Positions 35,138 through 47,860 of a DNA stretch of 64,000 nucleotides are shown piece by piece. The notes below the pieces were generated by a model. It saw nothing but the letters and a program-made list of their open reading frames with translations, did no database searches and was not told the DNA's origin. A program made the position numbers and the translations under genes. The stretch's first letter is position 1; each line of letters starts with the position of its first letter. The stretch covers positions 558,001 to 622,000 of the forward strand of contig JAEUWY010000016.1 of the NCBI GenBank assembly GCA_022059125.1, written 5' to 3'. The DNA is from Corynespora cassiicola (lineage: Eukaryota; Ascomycota; Dothideomycetes; Pleosporales; Corynesporascaceae).

Positions 35138-35581
35138 TGTTAAGGCTGTGCTACAGGCTATAAGCGAGGCTAGAAAGCAAGTAGCCGCTTAGGTTAATTC
35201 TTAGAGATAAGTACTAGTAGAGTTACATAAGTAAAATAATATATAATATACTATACAGATCTCCGTGTTAGCGATAGAGCATAATAAGTTAATAGTTAAT
35301 TCTAAATAATAGATTTACTAATAAAGTAAATATAATTATAAAATATAATTATGCGAACTATATACTTGTGTAGTAACTGTGTTTACCTGTACTTTTTATA
35401 AGTATTTACTATTAGTACTTATAAGCGCTTACTTTGCTAAAGCGTAAGCTCTAAATTATATATTTTTTTTAGTTACGTAATATAGTACAGCAGTTCTTTT
35501 TTAGGTGTGTAATTATATATATAATTAAAACTGCGCTTTTAGTATTGCCTATCTAAGTTTTTCTAAAACTGTATTATAATA
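35138..35581 (-). repeat. 3' LTR of the subfamily B gypsy element
   Basis: This is one 444 bp LTR. It begins TGTTAAGGCTGTGCTACAGG as in the intact element and diverges from it right after the CTATATAC motif. Confidence 0.85.
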
Positions 35582-35929
35582 CTATTCTTTTTTTCTTAGA
35601 ATTTGTTTTTAAATTATATAACTAATTAGTAGTTTTGCTTATAAACGCCGTTGCCCCGCATTTTATAAGTATAACTAGTATATTATATTTTCTAACTTTT
35701 AAGCACGTTGTATTTGTTTTACGTCTGAAATCTATTACATAAATATTATTTTTTTTTTTTTATAATAAGTGTTTTGCTTTTAGTTAAGATTGCTTTATTA
35801 TATCTAATTCTCGTCTAAAGTGTGCTGAGTATACTAAACTTAGTTGTTTTTATATAAGCTTATTATAAAAGTTACTTAACTGTATTTATAATAAGTATTA
35901 AAAAAAAGTAAATAAAAATAAAAAGTTAT

Positions 35930-36210
35930 TAGCGCAGGTAATATTTTAGTTAATATAAAATAAAAAGATATTAAAACAGGCTAAGAAGCGTGCAAAGAAA
36001 AAAGCGCTCTATTTAGTATTAGAGATAGAAAAAAATAGCAAGTTAGACGCTGCTTAATCTATAGATTATTCTACTACTAATATTTTAGTTAGATTTTCGC
36101 CTGTAATATAGTCTATAATAAACTTTATTAATTCTGTTATTACTTTTTTTAATAATAGTTTAACAGTATTAAGCAATTTCTAAAATTAGTTTTTAGTTTC
36201 TATGTATTCT
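35930..36210 (+). pseudogene. Probable remnant of the antisense helical gene (subfamily B)
   Basis: A plus-strand frame around 35965 encodes a Lys/Ala-rich helical segment (AKKRAKKKALYL) between the LTR and the pol end, the same place as the antisense gene of the intact element. The cysteine cluster could not be read here, so this assignment is weaker than for the copies at 26473 and 63571. Confidence 0.45.
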
Positions 36211-39200
36211 CAGACTTAAAGTAACTTTTCTATTTAACTAAGTATTCTCGTCCTCTAAGTAATTATTAATATACTTTTATTTTTTTAATTTTAAATTTAA
36301 CTTTTTTCTCTGTTTTATAGTAGAAGTATTTTTAAACTAGTATTTTAGTGTTAGTAGGTTCTAATAGTAACACGTAGAATACTAGGTGAATTTTAGTATT
36401 AGTAAAAAGTTAAAGTTTATAGTTAACTAGTTTTTTTTATTCTAAAATTAAAAATAGTCCGATTTTAATGTAGTCTAGTTTTTTACTTAATTATATTATT
36501 TAAAGGTTTTTCGTAAAAAAATACACTTTATCTTTTTTTTTTAGCTAAAGTGCTATTTTTTGTTTTTAGTTAATATAAAAAATAGTTTTGCGTTGTGCTG
36601 TCTTAATATTCTTCTATAATTATTTATAAAGTTTTTATAGTTCTTTTAATTTATCTATTACTTAACTTATAACTAGCTTAATTTGTTTTTTTTTAATTTT
36701 TAGTAATAGAAGATTTAGGTATACCCCGTGTAATGCGTAATAAAAAAATTATTTTATTATTACTAATTCTCTGTTGTTAAATACGAGTTGTGCTATAAAT
36801 AGTAGTAATATCTAATTATTTTATTTTTAGTTACTATATATCTGTAGATATATCTTTATAGTTTAGTTTATTTTTTTTATTTAACTGTCCGTCTGTAGAT
36901 AGTATACTATTAATAATTTTTTTTTAATTTTAATAGCTAATATTAGTGTTATCTAGTAGTTTAATATAAAAAGTTTATCTCTGTTACTAATAATTAATTA
37001 AAGTAATTTATAATACTTAACTACGCGATTTAAAATAATCTATACTAATTCTAGCGTAGTATAGTTATTTCTAAATAGAATTATCTCTGCGTATTTTATA
37101 AATCTATCTATAACTACTAAAATAGCGTTATATAGTACTTTAGAAACTAGGTTTTAAAACGTTAGTAGTTTAGTAATAAAGTTTATAGTAATATCTGTTT
37201 AGAGTTTATCTAGTATTTTTATAGCTTATAGCTCTCTGTACTAAGCGTGTATACTATACTTATTCTTTTAATATATTATATATTTTTTAATAAACTTCGC
37301 TACTTTATTCTTTAATCCAGAAATATTATACATCTGTTATATTAGTTTAATTATTTATTTAATATTTAAATATCTGTATAACAGATTTTCGTAATACTAC
37401 TAAATAATAGCTTAATAAAGTTCTTTTAGTACTTATTAATATACTATTATAATAAGATTAATACTGCGTGCTGGTTCTAAAGTGCTATCTAGCGCTTACT
37501 TAAAAATAGCAGCTTTATTTATTAACTTAGTTTCTGTAATGTCTGTTTTTCAGCTTAAAGTATTAACTTTTCTATTTTTTTTACTTAGTGTATAAATAAT
37601 TTTAAATTTATACTATTTTAGTTTTTTACTCTATCTAGTATATCGTCAGTTTAATAGTTTAGTTATTATAAATATTATAAAATTTTTATAATTTAAATAT
37701 ACTGTAAGTTCCGAACAGCTTTCTGTATAAATTTTCTAATATTTAAAAAAATCTATAATAGCAAGTAATTTTTTATTATAAATATTATAATTTTTTTCAG
37801 CTCCGCTAAACTTTTTTAAGTAATAGATAATTAAATACTATTTACTTTTTTTTTTAATTAATATATACTTTTATTACTAAATCTAATACGTCCGTCTCTA
37901 TGCGTAAAAGTTTTCTACTAGTAAAAAATATAAAAACTAGTAGTAATATGCTTACTTCTTTAAGTGTTTTAAAAGCTTATTACTAATTTATATTCTACTT
38001 AAATAGTATATTTTTTTTTATTAATTTTGTAAGTAGTAATATCTTTTCTAAATAGTAATTAATAAACTACCTGTTAAAGTTACAGAATTCTAAAAAAAAT
38101 TATATATTTTTAACGTTCTTTAGTATTAGCTAGTTCTTAACTACTTTAATTTTTTTTAAACTAATCTTAACTTTATATTTTTTTATAATATATTCTAAAA
38201 ATTTAACTTTTTTTTTATAGAATTTATATTTTTTTAGTTTAAGTCGTAGTTCTGTTTTTTTTAAATATTCTAGTACTATTTATACGTGCTAGATGTGTTC
38301 TTTAAAATTTTTAAAAAAAACTAAAATATTATCTAAATATATAATAATAAATATATTTAGATGTGTTTTTAATATATTATTAATAAGTATCTAATATATC
38401 GCAGGTGCGTTAGTAAAACTAAATAGTATTATAAAATATTTATAGTGTCTATACTGTATCCGGAATACTGTTTTTTATTTTTTACTTTTTTTTATACGTA
38501 TTAAGTTATACGCGCTTTAAAAATTTAAAGCTATAAATATCTATACTTTAAATAGCTTATTTCTAAGCTTTTAAATATTTAATAGTAGATATCTATTCTT
38601 AATTATAATATTATTAAGTTTTTTAAAATCTATATATAAACGTAGAGATCTATTTTTCTTAGAAATAAAAATAATTAGATATTCTGCTTCTAACGTTAAT
38701 TCGCGTATAAATTTTTTCTTAAAATTTTTATTAAAGTATATTTATAATATTATAAGTTTTTTTTCTAATAAACTGTAGATAGGCTTAAAAATTAGATACT
38801 TTTTTTTTTAAAGAGCTATTTTGCAGTTCTAGAGCTAATACTTAAATAACGCTCTATTATTTACCTCTTTTTAAAAAAATAGTTTCTATTTACTGTATTT
38901 TTTAGAGATTCTAGAAATTACGCAAATTATTTCTAAAACTTTTACTTTTTTATTTAGTAGCTTTTTATTAAATTTAGTAAAGTTAACTTTTTTTCTTAAA
39001 AGCGTTTTAGTTAATTTTTTACTGCCTATATTATTTAGCGTAATTTTATTTACTATTAAACGCTGCTAATATGTAGGTTCTAATATAATAGCGCAGTTAT
39101 ATTCTATAAATAAAAACTTTTTTCTTACTTAATTAATATATAGATTATACTTTCTAAACTATAGAAGTCTTAAAATAACGTCGTAAATAGCTATATCTAT

Positions 39201-41430
39201 AATATTAAAAAAAATCTCTTTTTAGTGTCTCTAGATGTCTATAATAGTTGTGGCTTTTTAATTTATTAATACTTTTTCTAGTATTTTTCTTCTAGTTGCT
39301 GTATAAAAGAAATAAAGTTATTTATAAATATATATTTTTACTTTACTACGCTTTACAGCCTGCTGTAAAAAATAGTTACGCTAAGCCTCTATATCTAATA
39401 ATATTTTTATTTAGTATTTATTAAGCTTAACAGGTAGCTTAACTAAATTTTCTAAGTTAGTAGTATATAATACTTTAGATCTATTTTTAGCGCTAGGTGT
39501 TGTTCTAAAAAAAACTTATTACTAAATTTATATAAACGTTTTTTGTTTTAGTGTTATTTGTAATTTTTATATAAGCAGATTTACTAAAAATTTTACGTAT
39601 ATTTTTTATTAACTAGCATATTTATTACAAGTTTTTTATTTTTATTTATTCTAGAAAAGTGTTGCACTTATTACTTGTTCTATAGATAAGTATTATATAT
39701 ATGTATTTTATATTAAACTACTGTTGTATATATTTGCGTAGTTTCTTTAAAAACTATTCTACTACTGCTTTATTTAAGTAATAAATCTAATATTAGTTTT
39801 TTTTATAGAATGTTTATAAGTAGCTTACGTGCTTTAAATTTCTTAGATTTAAGTAGTATTATAGTTTTTGTGTGTTTTAGCTTTATAAAAAGCTTAAAAC
39901 TGTATTTAATTTATTATTAGAGTCTAGTAAAACTTCCAGCCTAATCTCTAAATCTAGTTAATTAACTTATTTTTATATTTTAGAACTACGTTATTATCAG
40001 CGTTTCTCTAGATTTTAGTTTTTTTTATCTAAGTTATAGTGTTTTTTTAACTGTTTACGTGTTACAGATAATTCTTTCTACTATACAGATATTTTTATTA
40101 AATTTTTTCTGTTTTTTTTACAGATTTTAGCTAATTTTTATTTTTATTCTAGGTTTTTATTAACCTAAAATTTAGTAAGTTCTTCTAATTTGTACTTACA
40201 GCTGTAGTTACTTAAATATTTTTTATAATTATATACGTTGTAAAAGACTTTCTCTTCTTTATAGCTAAGTTTTTTAAATTTAACTTTTTTAAAAATACTT
40301 TTAGACTCTGTTTAAGTGCTTTTATTTTAATACTAAATGTAGTTAAAAAAATTTTTTATTTTTCTGTTTCGCAGTAGTTCGCTGTCGCAGATAAATTCTA
40401 TTTTATAAAATTTTTTTATAATAATTTTCTATTTATTGTCTGCGTCGGATTTGTTATTTAGAGTAGTTTATAATATATTTAGCTGTTAAATAACTTTATT
40501 CTTTAATTAACAGTTTTTTATAATATAGTCTGTTTTTCTACACGCGTAGCAAGTTATAGTCTTACTTTTAAACTTATTATTTTTTTTATTACTTTTTTAT
40601 TCTGATTTCTAGATATTACTAAAGACTATTAGTTTATTGCTATAAATATTATAAGTAAAATATATTACTTTACGTTTAACTCGTTTACCGGTGTTAGCGT
40701 TATAGTACCTCTTACTATAATTTAGTTTAGTACGTTATTTATATTTTAAGTTCTAGTTCTAGTATAATTCTATTCGTAATTTATACAGTTTCTAATTAAT
40801 ATTAATAAATTTATTTATAAGCTGTTTAAGTGTGTTAAGCTAAGCTTTAGAACGCATAAATTTTTTTTTAATATTAGATTTAAGTTCTTAACAGTACATT
40901 GTTATAAATACTTTGTTATTTTATTTAGTAAGAATTAATAGTTATTAAAATTTATTAGTGTAGTTAGTAGCTAAAGCCTGTTACTTAAAATATTAGATAG
41001 CTTATTTAGTAATTATATTTTTATTAAAAACTCTAAAAATTTATTTAATTTTTTTTTTAAATTTGTTAAAGTTTTCTATCTATTTATTAACGTCGTTATT
41101 AGCTTTACTATTTTTATACTTAATAAAAGCTAGTTTAATTTATTAAAGTATTTTACTTTTTATATACGTAGCTGCGAATATAACGCGTTTCTTTTACTTA
41201 ATATTTTTATTTTAGAAGTTAAAAAATAAGTCGAGCTGTAAGAGCTAGTTTTTAAGCTTACTTTATTCTTTATAGTAAAAGTTAGATATTACTATTTTAA
41301 TAGAATTATTATCTGCTGTGTTAGATTATATAATTACACTAGTAGTAGCTTTAGTACTAATAGTACTACTAGTTAGAGTTAAAAGTACGCGTAATTCTAA
41401 AGTAGTACTTATTTTAAAAAGTATTTATAA

Positions 41431-41874
41431 TATTAAAGCTGTGTTACAGACTATAAGCAAGACTAGAGAATAAATAGCTGTTTAAGTTAATTTTTAAAGA
41501 TAAATACTAGTAGAGTTACGTAAGTAAAATAATGTGCGATATACTATACAGGTTTCCGTATTAGTAATAAAGCATAATAAATTAATAGTTAATTCTAAAT
41601 AATAGATTTACTAATAAAGTAAATATAATTATAAAGTATAATTATGTAAACTATATACTCGTGTGGTAACCGCGCTTACCTATACTTTTTATAAATATTT
41701 ACTATTAGTGCTTATAAGCGCTTACTTTACTAAAGCGTAAGCTTTAAATTATATATTTTTTTTAGTTACGTAATATAGCACAGCAGTTCTTTTTTAGGCG
41801 CGTAATTATATATATAATTAGAGCCGCGCTTTTAGTGTTGCCTGCCCGAGTCTTTTTAAAACTGTATTATAACA
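41431..41874 (-). repeat. 5' LTR of the subfamily B gypsy element
   Basis: This is the second 444 bp LTR, equal in length to the copy at 35138 and differing from it by C/T and G/A changes. Its first bases read TATTAAAGCTGTG, a RIP form of TGTTAAGGCTGTG. Confidence 0.85.
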
Positions 41875-43840
41875 GTAAATTTATTACTTTTATTATAGTT
41901 TACTATTTTAATTTTAAATATATTAAAAAGACGTATCTCTGTAATACGCGCTTTTTTATATAATCTAATACTAAAAAATATATAAATATTATTATAGTAA
42001 TATAAACTATAAGCGAGCGAGCTATATAAGCGAGCGAGCTACTTTCTAACTGCCCTAACGCAGACTATCTACACTTATAATACTATAACTAAAAAAAGTC
42101 CAATTAGTTTATAAAGAGGTCTTAGTAACTCTAGTTTTTTTAGCTATTAAAAATAATTTAATTTAAAGCGTGTAATAAACTGTTTTAGTATATAATACTC
42201 TGTGTATAATAGTTAGTTATTAATATGCTAGACGACCTGCGCGACGCAATTACTAGCCTAATTTAAAATAGCTAATTAAACTTAAAAAAAATATAATTAT
42301 TACTTATATTTTTAAGTTAGATTTATAAAAATTTGCACTTACGCTAACTGCTGTATATAATATAGCTAATTAATTACTTATAGCGTAAGATGCGGACTAT
42401 ATTAGTATTAACTAGTCTAGTAACTTTATTAAGTATTAGCTAGATTTTTAAGTTTAATTAACCTGTTAGCAGAATTACTAACACGTTTTTTATAAAAATT
42501 TTAAAATTATTAGCTTTTAGTTTAAGTTACTATATTATATAAAAAAAAAGTATAGTATTATTAATAAAAATATGTATAACTTTAATAAAACAGACTTTAT
42601 AATAAACGTAATTTTAGTTTAATTAGTAGTTACAGCTTTAAAAAAATAAAATTAATTTAAAAGTATTTAGCTAAATAATTATAAGTAAGTTATAGTAATT
42701 TAGAGAATTAACGCGTGCGGCTAGATAATTTCTTTTTTTATTATTTTTATAAATAAGTACTACTTTTCTATATAATATAAAAATAATAATATTTTATTTA
42801 GCTAGTATATATCGCTTAGCAAAACAGGCTGGATAATAAATTAGCTAAAAATACGTTAACTAAAATATTTTAATATTTATATATAGAGCTGTATAGTAGA
42901 GACGTACTAACTACTTATTATTAATAATTATAAAAGCTATAACTTTTTAGCTTTTTAGAACCTCTGTAAAGCGAGTAAAATTATTACTTTTTATATACTT
43001 TTATATTTATTATACTTTTTTTAATTTTTTAATATAAAGTGCTTTTTGCTTTTAAAGCGGGTATATAGTAATAAAATCTCTAGCTAAGTACGCAATTATA
43101 TTAACTATATTAATAAAATTACTTTTCTACTAGCTTTTAAAAAAGCTTTTAAATAATTTTTTATAAAAAATAATATACGCGTAAGCTTTTAAAAAATAAA
43201 AATAGTTTTATATAATTTATAAGCTGTGCTGTTAAAGTTTAACGTAAAATTATATACGTCTATACTAGCTATTTCTAAAATTATTTTATAAAAAGCTAAA
43301 ATACTAAGTAACGCATACGAGCTAAAAGCTTAGTTAATATTAATTTAAAATAGAATTAGAAAATATAAAAGCTTATTACTAGCTTTAATTATTAAAGCTT
43401 TTACTTAATTTAACAAAAGTACTGTAATACTAATTTATAAAGTTATATTACTTTATATACAGGTTAAAAATTTTAAAAAAACTAATAAAACTGCTACGCA
43501 GCGTATAAAGTAAAAAAAAAAAAAAATTTAGTATAAAAAAACTTTAATAAAAGCTAAAAAAGCTAAAATTATAGCTTAAAAAAATATTAAAAAGTAATTA
43601 AATAAAAAAAAATGTAAAAAAGTAGTTTGTTTTAGTAGTAGCTAGTAGTTAAAAGCGCGCTACACGCGCTGCAGAAAATAAAAATATAATTTTTATACAT
43701 ATAAAATAACAGTATAACTACTATAGTTACTTTTTATATTAAGTTATTACAGTATTTTTTTAAAGTAGTTAAGTAGGTGGTTGCGTACGCGTTAAGGCAG
43801 TTAAAAAATAGCTCGCTTACTTATATAGCTCGCTTGTTTA

Positions 43841-44201
43841 TATAACGAACCTCGTTCGTATAAAGTCTGAATATATTTACTTCTAAGTATCGCGCACGTA
43901 ATTTAGAATTTTATATTTAATTTCTAGTTTCTGACTTCTAATATAGCTCTAATTTAGCTCTAATTTCTTATTTTTTTATATTTTTTTATAATAACTAAAA
44001 AAAGAACTAAACTAGACTTAGAATAGGCGCTGAAAGAAAACTATAAAAAGTTATAATAGTTCTAGATAGTTCTGTAGTTTAGAAATATTTTTTTATATAA
44101 AATTTATAGGTTTTAACTTGTAATTATTTTTTAGTTCTATAAACTTTTATTTTAAGTAGTATTTAAGCTGTATTAGAGATAAGTCGCTTTATGTTTTTAT
44201 A
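43841..44201 (+). repeat. 5' LTR of the older gypsy element
   Basis: This 361 bp LTR pairs with 57487-57847. Its start TATAACGAACC is the RIP form of a likely TGTAACGAACC terminus, and it ends in TA where the partner has CA. Confidence 0.8.
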
Positions 44202-46837
44202 TTATATTTTTAAACTTTTTTTTGCTGGTAACGGCTTAAAAATATTATTTCTTTATTTATTATAAAGAGAAGTATAACTAGATAGTATACGTATTAGACT
44301 AGGTCTGTTTTAAATTACTATATATATTTTTAACTTTTAGTAAAATTAAAATTTTTTAAATTTTTTAATAACTAAAGTTTTTAAGTTTAGAACTTCTACT
44401 TTTACGTAAGTTAGATAATTTTTAGAAAAAACGCGTTGTACGCTAAAGTAAAAACTAAATAACTATTAAAAACTTACTAAAATTAATTTTAACTATTAAT
44501 ATCTAGCTCTATATATCTGCTAAATATATTTTAAAAAAATATTATTTAAAAATTAAGTAGGCTGTAAGAACAGCTTTAACTTTTTAATAATAATCTAAAA
44601 TCTACTAGATTTTTATTCTAATTTAATAACATTAATTTCTACTTTATACTAATAAAAGTTAAAATTCTATAGTTATAAACTAAAATATTAAAACTTAAAA
44701 CTGCTGCTGCAGATTCTTTTTTCTACTAAAAAAAATAGTTTAAACTATTACTATTAACTTATATTTAATAACTATTTAAATTATTTTTAATTTTAGTTTA
44801 GCTAAAGTTATTTAAGTAAATTTTTAAAATTAAACTTTTTAATAACAGAAAAACTGTTACTTTTTTATAATAGCTAGCTTCTATCTAAAATTACTTTAAT
44901 ATTAATTAGAACTATTATTTTACTAAATAAGCTTATATAGTAGAAGTCTAGAAATATACGTTAGAACTAGCTTAAAAATATTTAGAGCTCTATTATTTAG
45001 CTAATAATTTTCCGGAACAGTTTCTTAATACAGAGAAAATACTTAACTTTCTAAAATTATATTTTATTTTAGAAAATAAAAAAGTAGAAAATTAAGTTAC
45101 TTTTTATTAATTGCAGATAGAATAAGAAAAACTTTTTTCTACTTTTAAAATTTAATTTCTATCTACTGCTATTAAAAGTAAAGTATAAAAAAAAAATAGT
45201 TTTTTTACTTATAGAAAAAGATTACCTTAGCCCTGCGAGTTCTAAACTTTAAATTTAAATTTCTATAAAATAACTTTTTTAATAATATAGTAAAATATTT
45301 CTTTACTTATAATATAGAGCGCTAAAATAATTTTATATTTACTATTAGCAGAAATAAAAAAAGTAACTACAGTTTTTTACTAAATGAAATTTTAGAAAAT
45401 TAGAAAATACCTAGTCTATCCGCAGCACTTATAAAAAAAAAAAAAACTACTTACTTACGCACTATTTAAATAAATTTATAAATACTATACTAACGCAAAA
45501 ACAGTAAGCTATTTAATCTAGTTCTAGCTATAAAAAAAAACTACTATTAGTATAGTAAGCTAAACTATTTTACGCGCGACTGTAATTCTTTTTAAATAAA
45601 CTAAATTACTATTAATAATAATTTATATAACTAATTTAAAAACGTAATTAACTTTAATAAACTAGATTTAATTTAACTAAAAAATAAAAATACTTAGAAA
45701 AATTTTCTGTTTTAAGTTACAGTAAGTATAATCTATTTAATATAGACTTATTAAACTTATTAGAAAGCTATTATTTCTAAATATTTTCTATTCTCTATTT
45801 TAACGGGCTTAAAATCTGTTTATATTTTTTTATTAATACTAGTATATAAAAATTTTTATTTATTAATACTTTTATTATAGTATTTTTAGCCTGCACTTTT
45901 TAAATACTTATCTAAAAACTACTATATAAAATTAAAATACGCGGCTTCTAAAATTTAATTAAATTTTTAGTTACTTATTATATCTGCTTTTATTTTCGCC
46001 TAAATAAACATATAATACTAAATTACTTTTTTATTATTTTTAACTTTAAATTCTAAAACTGTATTATTAGTCTAAAATAGATAAAAAAATTTAAACTTAA
46101 ACTAGATACAGAATATAACTGGATTATCTAGCCCTTTTAGTATCTACTTTTATATATATTTACTCTACCTATACTTTAATATTTATACTAATTATCTACT
46201 AGCTAAAGTGCAGAGCAAAATATTTTTTAAAAAAATGTTTTTTAAAAAACTAACTAAACTAAATACTATTAAAGCTTAGAAACTTATTTGTATTAACTTT
46301 AAAAACTAAAACTTTTTTAGCTTAAATATTTTTTTCTAACTAACTTTTAACTAAATTCTAAGTTTAGTTAAAGTTTTTAAATAGCTGCTATCTTAGCTAA
46401 TACTTTTTATTTTTAAATAAAATAACTTAAAAATAAATTTTTTATAATAACTATTTTTAAAATTAACTAACTAATTAAAAACTTTTTTTCTAAAATTTAG
46501 AATATTATAGTTCCGGCACTATCCCGACTTTTTTCTATATATTAAATATACTAAAATATATTTAACTCTAAAGCTGTACTCTATTTTCTGCTTTACTAAC
46601 TCTATAACTATAAAATTATTTTTACTAAATTTTTTCTAAACAGCTATAGTTTTTTGTATAAGTAGAACTTTAAAAAACTTAAAGCTACTTAAAAATTTAT
46701 AATAATCTAACTATAATACAGTTTTATTAAGCAGAGTTAAAGTTTTTTTATATTATTTATTCTGTGTGTTTGCAAAGCAAATAAAAAGCTTAAAATATAT
46801 ATTAACTATTATAAACTAAACGCTTTAACTAGAAAAA

Positions 46838-47207
46838 TGTTAAGGCTGTGCTACAGGCTATGAGCGAGGCTAGGGAGCAAGTAGCTGCTTGGGTTGATTC
46901 TCGGGGATAAGTACTGGTAGGGTCACGTGAGTGAAACGATGTGCGATATGCTGTACGGGTCTCCGTGTTGGCAGATAGAGCACGATAGGTTGATAGTCAA
47001 TTCCAAACGATAGATTTGCTAACAAGGTGAACACAATTGTAGAGTACAATTGTGTGGACTATATACATGTGCCTGAGGCTTCTGCTCAGTACTGCTCAGT
47101 TGCTCAGTACTGCTGAGCGGACTGATCAACTGAGCACGTCACGTGACCAGCCATGGCGGTGCGACCCTGTCGGCCCCGTCATTGGCCCACGTTTGTGGCT
47201 CATAACA
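46838..47207 (-). repeat. 3' LTR of the intact gypsy element
   Basis: This 370 bp LTR has TGTTAAGG...CATAACA ends. Read in the plus direction it also abuts the antisense gene, whose ATG is 41 bp beyond its end. On the U3 side it holds three GCTCAGT repeats, a CACGTCACGTGACC motif and an inverted CCAAT (ATTGG near 47182). Confidence 0.95.
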
Positions 47208-47220
47208 CTATCCCCCCTCT
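47208..47220 (-). promoter_or_regulatory. Polypurine tract for plus-strand DNA synthesis
   Basis: On the element's coding (minus) strand AGAGGGGGGATAG directly abuts the 3' LTR, the place and composition expected of a gypsy polypurine tract. Confidence 0.85.
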
Positions 47221-47248
47221 AGCCTAGCTCGGTCCTCTGAGCTAACAT

Positions 47249-47860
47249 ATGACGCGCGGGTTTCCCTCGTTGCTGCCCACTTTCGCAACGATGCCTAAAA
47301 CACCAACAGTCTCCAGTACCGTCCGCCGTCATCGCCTAGCTGATTTTGTCGAGGCCGTAGGAGAAGTCATGGTTCAAAAGTGTTCGACTTGCGTAAAGCA
47401 TAAACGAGTGTGTAAGGTGCATGTTCGTTCCGGAAAGTGCAGTGAGTGTCTGCATCGCGGGCAGCGGTGCAACATTCGCGTTACTCAGTCCGAGTTCCAG
47501 CGTCTTGCTAAGGAGAAAGAGAAATTGCGACAACAGATAAAGGAGTCGCGCGAAGCGCAGGATGCGGCTGTGAAAGCGCATGAAAAGGCCTTGGAGGACT
47601 TGCAGGTGGCGAGAGCCAAAGAAGAGCGGCTTCGTCAACAGATGGACTTGCTCGATCGTCGTGCGGAGGAGGCCATATCGGTGGAGGAACGAGACCTGGA
47701 GGAGCAAGAGCAGCGGGAACGCGAGGCGTTGTCCGAAGTTCTTACTTTCGACGGTCCTTCCGAGGGTCTTGCTCTTAACCTTTCTCCGAGCACTTGGAGC
47801 GCTATCGAGGGTTTTCCCGACAACTTCTGGGAAGTACCCGTGTCGTCCGCTGGTCCCTAA
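47249..47860 (+). CDS. Antisense Zn2Cys6-type and coiled-coil protein of the retrotransposon
   Basis: This 203 aa protein is encoded on the strand opposite to gag-pol, between the 3' LTR and the end of pol, which it overlaps tail-to-tail by 59 bp. Cysteines at 45, 48, 55, 64, 67 and 74 give C-x2-C-x6-C-x8-C-x2-C-x6-C, the spacing of the Gal4-type Zn(II)2Cys6 DNA-binding cluster, with basic residues in the first loop (VKHKRV). A long charged coiled coil follows at about 78-165, as in dimeric zinc-cluster factors, then a short acidic/aromatic tail. The ATG at 47249 or the second one at 47291 could be used. Transcription would have to start in or beside the LTR. Remnants with the same cysteine spacing occur in other copies in this window. 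Function is unknown; DNA binding is inferred. Confidence 0.8.
   Translation: MTRGFPSLLPTFATMPKTPTVSSTVRRHRLADFVEAVGEVMVQKCSTCVKHKRVCKVHVRSGKCSECLHRGQRCNIRVTQSEFQRLAKEKEKLRQQIKESREAQDAAVKAHEKALEDLQVARAKEERLRQQMDLLDRRAEEAISVEERDLEEQEQREREALSEVLTFDGPSEGLALNLSPSTWSAIEGFPDNFWEVPVSSAGP

Larger units (their letters stand above)
35138..41874 (-). mobile_element. Complete RIP-mutated Ty3/gypsy element, subfamily B
   Basis: The element is 6737 bp with 444 bp LTRs at 35138-35581 and 41431-41874 and a 5 bp target duplication (GTAAG at 35133-35137, GTAAA at 41875-41879, differing by one G/A). The interior is colinear with the intact element at 46838-53648 in the same orientation: antisense gene region about 35930-36210, pol about 36250-39200, gag about 39500-41420. 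Stops throughout make it non-functional. It is a direct relative of the intact copy. Confidence 0.88.

Noticed and set aside
20950..46837. Nuclear copy of mitochondrial DNA as explanation for the AT-rich block
   Set aside because: Readable segments are transposon proteins with RIP-type substitutions and terminal repeats; no mitochondrial gene is recognised.
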